Source: an uncultured Pelagibacteraceae bacterium (lineage in GTDB: Bacteria > Pseudomonadota > Alphaproteobacteria > Pelagibacterales > Pelagibacteraceae). From it: a stretch of DNA of 62,330 nucleotides. The stretch is taken from the NCBI GenBank assembly GCA_902596325.1, contig CACJTN010000005.1:1-62330 (forward strand). The letters are read 5' to 3'. Each line of letters opens with the position of its first letter. Positions within the stretch are counted from its first letter, which is position 1. The position numbers were made by a program, and so were the translations under genes. The notes beneath the pieces were generated by a model, which was not told where the DNA came from, did no database searches, and saw only the letters and a program-made list of their open reading frames with translations. This document shows, piece after piece, positions 56,016 through 62,330 of this stretch.

Positions 56016-56205
56016 CTATAGACGAAAATTATTCTTGATGAAGGAATAATGAAATTTTTAAAATTTTTTTTAAATAAAGTTTAAGAAGTGAAAAAAGAAA
56101 GGCTTTCACCTCATGGTGGATGAAGTGTTAATCTAACAAATTTATGTAGTCTAATTCTAACAAACCACATAAAATGACTTTAACAGAAAACGAAGGTTGT
56201 AATTA
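56016..56205. other. Gene-free region with several inverted repeats
   Basis: This 190-base stretch separates groEL from the YczE-like gene. I see ATTATTC/GAATAAT (56028-56034 and 56044-56050), GTGAAA/TTTCAC (56088-56093 and 56104-56109) and CACC/GGTG (56107-56110 and 56115-56118). The last two overlap and exclude each other. No ORF of note lies here. It could encode a small RNA; I cannot match it to a known family. Confidence 0.35.
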
Positions 56206-56859
56206 TCACTTTTTAGTAGAAATTTTATCGACGATAAATAGTCCAAAAGCAACACATGGACCAATTCCAAAGGCAAATAATACAGTTCCTACCCCAACTG
56301 TACCCCCTAAATACCATCCAATAGAAACAACGGATATTTCTAAAAAAGCTCTAACAGATGCGATGGGTAAATTGGTTTTTTTTTGTAAACCAGTCATAAG
56401 TCCATCTCTTGGACCGGGCCCTAAATTTGCAATTAGATAAATTCCACTGCCTATACCAGTAATTAATACAGAAAATATTGCTAACACAATTTTTAACTCA
56501 AAACTTTCTGGTGTTGATATATATTTTAAACAAACATCAATCATTACAGCAATAATTATTGCATTTAGTACAGTCCCTATTCCTGGTTTTTGATTTAAAA
56601 AAACCCACAAAGAAATTACAAAAAGACTTATTAAAAATGTTATGGTTCCAATTGATAAGTCAACATAATTAGAAATTCCTTGAGCAAGAACACTCCATGG
56701 TGAAGCTCCTGTAAACGAAACTAAAAGTAAGCCCTCTCCTATTCCAAAAAGGGTTAATCCAAAGCAAAGAAAGAAAAAAGTACTAATTTTTGGTTTAAAA
56801 TTTAAAGGCTCTTTGGAGCTCCATGATACTTTGGGTATATTTCTTATAGTTAAAAACAT
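56206..56859 (-). CDS. YczE/YitT-type membrane protein
   Basis: The 217-residue protein has five or six helices with Gly-rich motifs GIGEGLLLVSFTGASPWSVLAQGI and IANLGPGPRDGLMTGLQKKTNLPI, typical of the YczE/YyaS/YitT group. Function is unknown in the family, though transport has been suggested. It is divergent from the DUF6134-like gene with 29 bases between starts. Confidence 0.82.
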   Translation of the reverse strand: MFLTIRNIPKVSWSSKEPLNFKPKISTFFFLCFGLTLFGIGEGLLLVSFTGASPWSVLAQGISNYVDLSIGTITFLISLFVISLWVFLNQKPGIGTVLNAIIIAVMIDVCLKYISTPESFELKIVLAIFSVLITGIGSGIYLIANLGPGPRDGLMTGLQKKTNLPIASVRAFLEISVVSIGWYLGGTVGVGTVLFAFGIGPCVAFGLFIVDKISTKK

Positions 56860-56888
56860 TATATGATTATATATTTTAATATTTATTT

Positions 56889-57608
56889 ATGAATTGTTAT
56901 ATTATTTCTATTAATAGATATATTAAATTTTTTCTTATATTTTTAATCTTATTTCTCTATCCAGCTTATTCAATTTCACACCCACAAGATTATATAAAAT
57001 TTAAAACAATAGAAATGGAAGTCTTAAGAGATGGAAAATTAATAGGATTAAGTAAATATTTTTTTAAACATAAAGATGATTTTTTAGAGGTTAGAAATGA
57101 GACAAAATTTGAAGTAGAACTTTTAGGGGTTAAATTATTTACAATCAATAGCAAAGGTATCGAGAAATATTATAAAAACTTACTTGTCTCATTTAATTCT
57201 GAAACTTTTCAAAATAAAAAAAAGAAATTTGTAGATTTAAAATTAAGTGAAAATAGAAAAGAATTTAAAATTATTGGATCCTCTTATAAAGGAAATGTTA
57301 GTATTAATAGTATTGTAGGTAACTGGTGGAATCATGACATTTTAGAGGCAGATAATCAAATTAGTCCTTTATCTGGGAGTATAAAACCACAAATAGTCAA
57401 ATTTATAGGAGAAGAAAATATTATTATTAACAATAAGAATTATTCAACCAAACATTATAAATTACAATCTAAAGACCCAAATACACCAGAGGATAAGAAG
57501 CTAAATTTTGATATTTGGTATAACAAAGATGAAAATTTAATTTTAAAGATCGTATATGACAAGATGGGTTATTGGGAATATAAAGTTACAAGTTTCGAAA
57601 AAAATTAA
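56889..57608 (+). CDS. DUF6134-like exported protein
   Basis: The 239-residue protein has an N-terminal hydrophobic signal (about 10-28, ending YSISHP) and a beta-rich body with VGNWWNHDILEADNQISPLSG and FDIWYNKDENLILKIVYDKMGYWEYKV. These resemble DUF6134, a family of exported proteins of unknown role. The stop overlaps the convergent small membrane gene by 4 bases. Confidence 0.65.
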   Translation: MNCYIISINRYIKFFLIFLILFLYPAYSISHPQDYIKFKTIEMEVLRDGKLIGLSKYFFKHKDDFLEVRNETKFEVELLGVKLFTINSKGIEKYYKNLLVSFNSETFQNKKKKFVDLKLSENRKEFKIIGSSYKGNVSINSIVGNWWNHDILEADNQISPLSGSIKPQIVKFIGEENIIINNKNYSTKHYKLQSKDPNTPEDKKLNFDIWYNKDENLILKIVYDKMGYWEYKVTSFEKN

Positions 57609-57901
57609 ATATTAAGAATTCTTAAAAGAATTTGATTCATAAAAGACATAAAAATTACAAAACCTAGGAAAAAAACAAAATACATAAATGTAACAGCTCT
57701 ATTTCTTTTTCTTCTTAAAATTACCAAATTCTTATCATCCTCTAATGTAACATCTCGTTTACCTACTACATGATAATCATAACTATACTTCCAAATTGAT
57801 GATCCTAGTCTGGTATCTAATTTACTATAGTATTCTATCCAAGATACAGACCATCTATAAATTCCATAAAGAATGATTAATACGAAAATAGTTGTAGTCA
57901 T
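57605..57901 (-). CDS. Small two-helix membrane protein of unknown function
   Basis: The 98-residue protein has an N-terminal helix (about 3-20), a soluble middle with SSIWKYSYDYHVVGKRDVTLEDD and a C-terminal helix (about 69-89) after a basic RRKRNR cluster. I do not recognise it. It is divergent from the DjlA-like gene (30 bases) and convergent with the DUF6134-like gene. Confidence 0.6.
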   Translation of the reverse strand: MTTTIFVLIILYGIYRWSVSWIEYYSKLDTRLGSSIWKYSYDYHVVGKRDVTLEDDKNLVILRRKRNRAVTFMYFVFFLGFVIFMSFMNQILLRILNI

Positions 57902-57931
57902 AATAATTAAATTATATTAAAAAATTATAAT

Positions 57932-58657
57932 ATGTCTATCTGGGGAAGTTTAATAGGAGGAATGATTGGCCTTTCACTAGGTGGTCCTTTCGGAATGCTT
58001 TTGGGTTCTATTTTGGGAGGAAAAATCTCAAGAGCAAGAGCTCAGGGAGGTTTTTCCGCTATTGGTCAAAGTCAAAAAGTTTTTGCGCTATCACTAATTG
58101 TTTTATCTGCAAAACTAAGTAAGGCAGATGGTCAAGTAAGTCGCGAGGAATTAATTGCCGTAAAAGATAAATTAAAAATTCCTGAAAACGAGTTAGATGA
58201 AGTGGGTAAAATATTTAATCGAGCAAAAGAGGAGAGCACTGGGTACGAACCATACGCCCAACAAATTGCACAGTTTTATAAGGGAAATTTAAACGTTCTA
58301 GAGGAGGTTATTAATATTCTATTTTATATCGCAGAGTCTGATGGAAAGGTAAGCCTTGAAGAGACAAAAATGATCGAAAATATAGCCTATATTTTTGGAT
58401 TAAGTGAAACACAATATAACAGTATTAAAGAAAGCAGAAAATCATCCGATAAGCTAAACCCTTATATGGTTTTAGAAAGCAGCCCTGACGATGATTTGCA
58501 AACAATTAGAAAAAGATATTTAAATTTATCTAAAGAACATCATCCAGACTTACTTTTAAGTAAAGGAGTTCCTGAAGAGGTAATTGAGGAAAGTAAAAAG
58601 ACAATGAGAGCTATAAACTCTGCATGGGATCAAGTTCAAAAACTAAAAAAAAACTAG
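57932..58657 (+). CDS. DjlA-like co-chaperone (TerB plus J domain)
   Basis: The 241-residue protein has a Gly-rich membrane-like N-terminus (1-33), a TerB-like helical domain (about 45-165, [11 protein letters not shown] and [11 protein letters not shown]) and a C-terminal J domain (about 173-240) with [13 protein letters not shown] and the HPD motif in KEHHPDLLL. This is the DjlA architecture; it would stimulate DnaK at the membrane. The 3' end overlaps aceA by 4 bases tail to tail. Confidence 0.88.
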   Translation: MSIWGSLIGGMIGLSLGGPFGMLLGSILGGKISRARAQGGFSAIGQSQKVFALSLIVLSAKLSKADGQVSREELIAVKDKLKIPENELDEVGKIFNRAKEESTGYEPYAQQIAQFYKGNLNVLEEVINILFYIAESDGKVSLEETKMIENIAYIFGLSETQYNSIKESRKSSDKLNPYMVLESSPDDDLQTIRKRYLNLSKEHHPDLLLSKGVPEEVIEESKKTMRAINSAWDQVQKLKKN

Positions 58658-59931
58658 AATTGTTCAGACTCTGTTGAGCCTTCCATTGCCGTCGTAGAAC
58701 TTTTACCGCCACTTATAGTGTTAGATACTGCATCAAAATAAGAAGTACCAACTTCTCTTTGGTGTTTAACACTAGTGTAGCCATCTTTCTCTCTGTCAAA
58801 TTCTTGCTGTTGAATTTTAGAGTATGCGGCCATTCCATCTTTTTTATATTTTTCAGCAAGTTCAAAGATCGCAATATTTTGAGTATGAAATCCTGCTAAA
58901 GTTATAAATTGAAACTTGTAACCCATTTCACCAATTTTTCTTTGAAAAGTTCCAATTTCATCATCAGATAAATGTTTCTTCCAATTAAAAGATGGAGAGC
59001 AGTTATAAGCTAACAATTTCCCAGGAAATTTTGAGTGAATTGCATCTGCAAATTTTTTAGCTTCCTCTAAATTAGGGGTTGCAGTTTCACACCAAATTAA
59101 GTCTGCATAAGGAGCGTAAGCAAGTCCTCTAGAAATTGCTTGTTCTATTCCAGCTTTAACATAATAAAATCCTTCAGGTGATCTTTCTCCTGTTAAAAAA
59201 GGTTTATCGTTATCATCATGATCGTTAGTTATTAATTTTGCAGCGTTAGCATCAGTTCTTGCAAGAATTATTAATGGGACATCTGCAATATCTGCAGCTA
59301 ACCTTGCGGCTTTCAAATTTCTAACTGCGGTTCCAGTTGGTACTAAAACTTTTCCACCCATATGCCCACATTTTTTTTCACTTGCTAACTGGTCTTCAAA
59401 GTGCACACCAGCTGCACCCGCTTTAATAAATTTTTTAGTTAATTCAAAAACGTTTAATGGACCACCAAAACCAGCCTCTCCATCAGCTATAATAGGTAAC
59501 ATATAATCTGTTCTATCTTTAGAGTTCATTTCACCATCTTGAATTTCCATATGTTGAATTTGATCTGCCCTTACTAAAGCATTATTAATACTATCCACAA
59601 GTTTTGGAGCGCTATCAAAAGGGTATAATGATTGATCAGGATACATCTCTCCAGCAGTATTTGCATCAGCAGCTACTTGCCATCCACTAACATAAATAGC
59701 TTTTAACCCGGCTTTTGCATGTTGAACCGAATGATTTCCAGACAGTGAACCTAATGTATTTACGTACGGTTCAGTGTTAAGTAAGTTCCACAATTTTTTA
59801 GATTGTTGTTTACACATTGAATACTCTATTTTTATTGAACCTCTTAAACGCTCTACCTCTTCAGGTGTATAATCTCTTTTAATACCCGCAAATCTTTTTA
59901 AATCATATGAAACTTTTGCTTCTGAACTCAT
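58654..59931 (-). CDS. aceA: Isocitrate lyase
   Basis: AceA splits isocitrate to succinate and glyoxylate in the glyoxylate shunt. The 425-residue protein has the catalytic [10 protein letters not shown] (186-195, C188), [24 protein letters not shown] and the [10 protein letters not shown] loop. It is the only shunt gene in the window; malate synthase is absent. A ribosome binding site GAGGGG (minus strand) precedes the start. A 325-base region separates it from the divergent regulator. Confidence 0.96.
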   Translation of the reverse strand: MSSEAKVSYDLKRFAGIKRDYTPEEVERLRGSIKIEYSMCKQQSKKLWNLLNTEPYVNTLGSLSGNHSVQHAKAGLKAIYVSGWQVAADANTAGEMYPDQSLYPFDSAPKLVDSINNALVRADQIQHMEIQDGEMNSKDRTDYMLPIIADGEAGFGGPLNVFELTKKFIKAGAAGVHFEDQLASEKKCGHMGGKVLVPTGTAVRNLKAARLAADIADVPLIILARTDANAAKLITNDHDDNDKPFLTGERSPEGFYYVKAGIEQAISRGLAYAPYADLIWCETATPNLEEAKKFADAIHSKFPGKLLAYNCSPSFNWKKHLSDDEIGTFQRKIGEMGYKFQFITLAGFHTQNIAIFELAEKYKKDGMAAYSKIQQQEFDREKDGYTSVKHQREVGTSYFDAVSNTISGGKSSTTAMEGSTESEQF

Positions 59932-59979
59932 TTAAACCCCTCAATTTAAATGTTGAATATCTTATGTGATGATAATGAA

Positions 59980-60144
59980 CTAGTTGTTGTTAAATTCGTT
60001 AGTAAACTCGTTCATACCACTTGAACCCCAATCACAATGGTCGTCTCTTAAATAGATACCTGACTTGTTTCTTTTATCGGAAGTATCTTGATGGCTGTTT
60101 TGAGCCTTGTTTTCTTGATTTTTTTTATTGTTTTCGTTGTTCAT
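59980..60144 (-). CDS. Small Asn-rich protein upstream of aceA
   Basis: This 54-residue ORF starts MNNENNKKNQENK and ends NEFTNEFNNN, with a denser core SGIYLRDDHCDWGSSG (about 28-43). It lies 48 bases upstream of aceA on the same strand and just below the predicted operator cluster. It has no clear ribosome binding site and I recognise no family. The non-random core argues for a real protein; the low-complexity ends argue for caution. Confidence 0.4.
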   Translation of the reverse strand: MNNENNKKNQENKAQNSHQDTSDKRNKSGIYLRDDHCDWGSSGMNEFTNEFNNN

Positions 60145-60215
60145 GTAAACTTTATAATTTACATAATTTACAAAATCTACAAAATTTTATAAAAAGCTTG
60201 TAAATACGTTAAATT

Positions 60216-60239
60216 TTTTGTAAATTTAAATTTACAAAA
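60216..60239. promoter_or_regulatory. Perfect 24-bp palindrome, likely regulator operator
   Basis: TTTTGTAAATTT (60216-60227) is followed directly by its reverse complement, making a perfect 24-base palindrome centred at 60227/60228. It lies 17 bases before the regulator start. Its core, TTTGTAAA, resembles the TTTGCAAA-type sites reported for RamB-like regulators of glyoxylate-shunt genes, as I recall them. Confidence 0.65.
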
Positions 60240-60256
60240 TTTACAAATAGTAAATT

Positions 60257-61681
60257 ATGAGTCAAATAGATTTAAAAATTGGACCAAAAATAAAGGCTTT
60301 TAGAAGACAGCTAGGTCTCCAAGCAAATAAATTATCTGAACAATTGGGTATATCTCCAAGTTATTTAAATTTAATTGAGAGTGGAAAAAGAAAAATAGAC
60401 GGAGATCTTCTTTTAAAAGTTTGTGAAGAGTTAAAAATAGAATTAACAGATTTAACAAACAAATCAGATTTAAATCTTGCAAATAATTTATCTGAGTTAT
60501 TAGGCGATGAACTTTTTGAGGATTTAGATATATTAGGACCAGAGGTCCAGGATTTAGTAAATACAAATCCTAAAATTGCGAGAGCACTTATTAAATTAGG
60601 AGACAACTATAAACAAAAAGGTCAAGAAATTGTAAGCAAAGTTGAAAATATTTCGGGTAAGATTATTGATGGAAGAAAAACATCTTTTCCAGGAGAAGTA
60701 GTGTCAGATTTTTTGCAGGAAAATAAAAATTATTTTTCCAAATTAGAAAAATTTGCAGACGATATATTTAATAGAATTCAGATAAACAATAGAGCAACTT
60801 ATATGGCTCTTTGCGATTTTCTTAAAACAGAGTACGGAGTAAAAGTAAAAGATGTACTACCTGAAGATGGTAAACCATTTTCAAAAATTTATTATAAATC
60901 TCAAAAAGAATTACATTTAAGTGACTATGTAGCCCTAGAAACTAAAAAATTATATGCAGCCGCACAAATAGCACAAGAAGGTGCCATGGTTGTTATTGAG
61001 AATTATTTATCAGAGTTTAAGTTTCCGTCAGAAGAATCAAAAAAACTTACTAAAGTGGCGCTACTTAACTACTGTGGTGCTGCTATTTTAATGCCATATA
61101 AACTATTTCACCAAGAGTGTATGAAACAGAAATACGACCTAGAATTATTACAAAATACATTTGCATGTACTTTTGAACAAATTGCTCATAGAGTAACATG
61201 TTTGCAAGATCCAAAACTTCCGGGTATACCATTTCATTTTCTAAGAGTTGATGTTGCTGGTAATATCTCAAAAAGATTTTCATTATCAGGAATAGAGATC
61301 CCAAGATATGGTGGTGCTTGCCCCAGATGGAATGTCTATTCTGCTTTTTCAAGACCTGGAGTAATTCAAGCTGCTGTGAGCAAGATGTCTAATGGGGAGA
61401 AATATGTTTGTATCGCTAGAACAGTCGAAAAAGGAGTTGGAAGGTATGGAAAAAAGAAAAGTATTTTATCAATCGGTTTAGGATGCCAAGCCAAATATGC
61501 AAAAGACTTTGTGTACACCGAGAATTTAGATTTGAATGATAAGAAAACAGAAATTCCTATTGGAGTATCATGCAGAACATGTGATAGGCTAGATTGTTCT
61601 CAAAGAGCATTTCCGCCGCTTCATAAAAAATTTGATGTTGATATAAATAATAGAGGTGTATCAGTCTACGTCACAGAATAA
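60257..61681 (+). CDS. Short-chain fatty acyl transcriptional regulator (ScfR/RamB type)
   Basis: The 474-residue protein has an N-terminal XRE helix-turn-helix (about 8-62, GPKIKAFRRQLG then LSEQLGISPSYLNLIESGKRK), a long middle with an ImmA/IrrE-like region (DUF955) and a C-terminal DUF2083-like part with HRVTCLQDPKLPGIPFHFLRVD and the Cys-rich CRTCDRLDCSQRAFPP. Members such as RamB and MccR control glyoxylate and acyl-CoA genes. Divergence from aceA and the palindrome between them support control of aceA and of itself. Confidence 0.87.
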   Translation: MSQIDLKIGPKIKAFRRQLGLQANKLSEQLGISPSYLNLIESGKRKIDGDLLLKVCEELKIELTDLTNKSDLNLANNLSELLGDELFEDLDILGPEVQDLVNTNPKIARALIKLGDNYKQKGQEIVSKVENISGKIIDGRKTSFPGEVVSDFLQENKNYFSKLEKFADDIFNRIQINNRATYMALCDFLKTEYGVKVKDVLPEDGKPFSKIYYKSQKELHLSDYVALETKKLYAAAQIAQEGAMVVIENYLSEFKFPSEESKKLTKVALLNYCGAAILMPYKLFHQECMKQKYDLELLQNTFACTFEQIAHRVTCLQDPKLPGIPFHFLRVDVAGNISKRFSLSGIEIPRYGGACPRWNVYSAFSRPGVIQAAVSKMSNGEKYVCIARTVEKGVGRYGKKKSILSIGLGCQAKYAKDFVYTENLDLNDKKTEIPIGVSCRTCDRLDCSQRAFPPLHKKFDVDINNRGVSVYVTE

Positions 61682-61682
61682 A

Positions 61683-62330
61683 CTAGCTATTTTTTATCGA
61701 TCTTTCCCTAGATAATAGTTGAGTTAAAGAATCTACCATAGCATCAGATGCTTTAAATATTTCACTTGATTTATATTCATTTGAAAGATTTTTATCTGGA
61801 TTTGTTTTGTCCTCAATTACTATACCTTTATCAGGTGCATTATCTTTAATATAAATAAGTATTAGCCAATCTTCATCACTTGACTCGTCCCATTTAATAA
61901 AAATCTCTCCTGTTTCAAATCTTCGATCAATACATCTAAAAATTGACATATGCCTTGTAATATGTCGTTTATTTAATTGAAAAACTAAACTAGATGCACT
62001 TCTATAAAAACTTTCTAAAGATAGCTCTATCTTTTGTCTTTCAAGAGAGTATTCTCTTTCTTTTCTTAAAAGAGTTTCTCTGTCATCCGTTTCAGATGTT
62101 TTAACACCTAATGCCTCCACCCTCTCTCTTATTTTTTGATCTCTAATTAATCTGTATTTTTCCTTAAGTTTTTCTATTCTTTCCTGTAGACCTGAATAAT
62201 CTTCTCTTTGTTCTTTTAAGGATGTTTTTTCGAGTTTTTCGAGTTCCTTGATTTCTCTTATTCTAAATCTTTCAATTTGTTTTTCTAATTTAATTTCTTG
62301 TAAAAATCTTTTTTGTTTTTCGGCTTGTTC
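61683..62330 (-). CDS. Coiled-coil protein, 5' part outside the window
   Basis: The frame is open from the stop at 61683 to the right edge (62330), so the gene is cut; the GTG at 62120 is internal. The visible 215 residues include a long Lys/Glu/Arg-rich coiled coil (upstream part: KLEKTSLKEQREDYSG, ERIEKLKEKYRLIRD, KIRERVEALG) and a small C-terminal globular part with HITRHMSIFRCIDRRFETGE and WLILIYIKD. I do not recognise a family. It lies tail to tail with the regulator gene, 1 base apart. Confidence 0.7.
   Translation of the reverse strand, partial: EQAEKQKRFLQEIKLEKQIERFRIREIKELEKLEKTSLKEQREDYSGLQERIEKLKEKYRLIRDQKIRERVEALGVKTSETDDRETLLRKEREYSLERQKIELSLESFYRSASSLVFQLNKRHITRHMSIFRCIDRRFETGEIFIKWDESSDEDWLILIYIKDNAPDKGIVIEDKTNPDKNLSNEYKSSEIFKASDAMVDSLTQLLSRERSIKNS

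Larger units (their letters stand above)
59932..60256. promoter_or_regulatory. Divergent control region between aceA and the ScfR-type regulator
   Basis: This is the longest stretch without a recognised gene. It holds a 54-residue ORF on the minus strand (59980-60144) and, at 60145-60256, a cluster of TTTACAAA/TTTGTAAA motifs: 60167-60174, 60198-60204 (TTGTAAA), a full palindrome at 60216-60239 and 60240-60247. The spacing suggests several operator sites for the regulator gene that begins at 60257. Confidence 0.6.

Noticed and set aside
56088-56130. Known riboswitch in the gap after groEL
   Set aside because: I compared it by eye with SAM-II and glycine riboswitch cores known from marine alphaproteobacteria and found no match, and no plus-strand gene follows.
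56174-56440. 88-codon plus-strand frame after groEL
   Set aside because: Most of it is antisense to the YczE-like gene, whose membrane protein is far more plausible.
60021-60203. 60-codon plus-strand frame in the aceA control region
   Set aside because: It is Phe/Tyr/Cys-rich and runs through the operator repeats; the minus-strand 54-codon frame in the same place looks more protein-like.

Overview
This window looks like a piece of a SAR11 (Pelagibacterales, Alphaproteobacteria) chromosome. The sequence is very AT-rich, genes abut or overlap by a few bases, and intergenic space is minimal. Gene order is alphaproteobacterial throughout: mutY / DUF721 / dsbA-like / smc; ispH-thrB-rnhA; DUF3035-lspA-ileS-ribF-HAD; and CcrM (GANTC) methylation. 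A carotenoid-to-retinal cassette is typical of rhodopsin-bearing marine bacteria. I ran no database search; the assignment rests on recognised families and gene order.

Layout. 1-6308: end of hemF, greA, a CCA-adding enzyme, tRNA-Gln, ispE, a TPR protein, a family-4-like uracil-DNA glycosylase and rnhB. 6309-13025: ccrM with a GANTC dyad in its promoter, a flavin monooxygenase, mutY, DUF721, a DsbA-like oxidoreductase and an unusually short SMC. 13027-15400: the Fo part of ATP synthase (atpI-like, a, c, b', b), closed by a terminator. 15422-22164: crtI-crtB-crtY-blh, a 57-residue membrane protein, ispH, thrB and rnhA on one strand. 22194-30610: a peroxiredoxin, thrC and an aa3-type cytochrome oxidase operon on the minus strand (coxII-I-III-IV, a small membrane protein, ctaB), followed by a second subunit III and a SCO copper chaperone. 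30599-31984: rsmE and a haloacid dehalogenase. 32000-37007: a five-gene surface-sugar cluster (sugar 3-dehydratase, GT2, sugar-nucleotide dehydratase, glucose-1-phosphate cytidylyltransferase, membrane GT-C-like protein). 37076-40574: DoxX, pirin, quinone oxidoreductase, DUF2721 and ubiA. 40578-45351: lipid A/Kdo genes msbA-waaA-lpxK-lpxL. 45359-53860: DUF2093, purD, rsmD, pgi, a DUF3035 lipoprotein, lspA, ileS, ribF and a HAD hydrolase. 53878-56015: groES-groEL with a predicted heat-shock promoter and a strong terminator. 56206-62330: a YczE-like membrane protein, a DUF6134-like protein, a small membrane protein, a DjlA-like co-chaperone, isocitrate lyase, its likely regulator (ScfR/RamB type) and a truncated coiled-coil gene.

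How the parts fit. Energy genes dominate: retinal synthesis (crt-blh) sits directly after Fo ATP synthase, and the terminal oxidase, heme O synthase and copper chaperone lie together. The glyoxylate-shunt gene aceA is divergent from a short-chain-acyl-type regulator, with a perfect palindrome between them. Envelope genes form two blocks, a conserved lipid A block and a more variable-looking CDP-sugar block.

The observations I would follow first are: (a) a 43-bp-period imperfect tandem repeat at the 3' end of ileS, in which the downstream copy encodes a second, frame-shifted version of the enzyme's C-terminus; (b) an SMC of 798 residues in which I find no hinge domain; (c) a perfect dyad carrying two GANTC sites in the spacer of the presumed ccrM promoter; (d) a cysteine-poor uracil-DNA glycosylase that cannot bind the usual Fe-S cluster; (e) a CDP-sugar cluster whose dehydratase has His in place of the PLP lysine but lacks the E1 iron-sulfur cysteines; (f) two small ORFs (57 and 54 residues). 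I saw no mobile elements, CRISPR arrays or rRNA genes.
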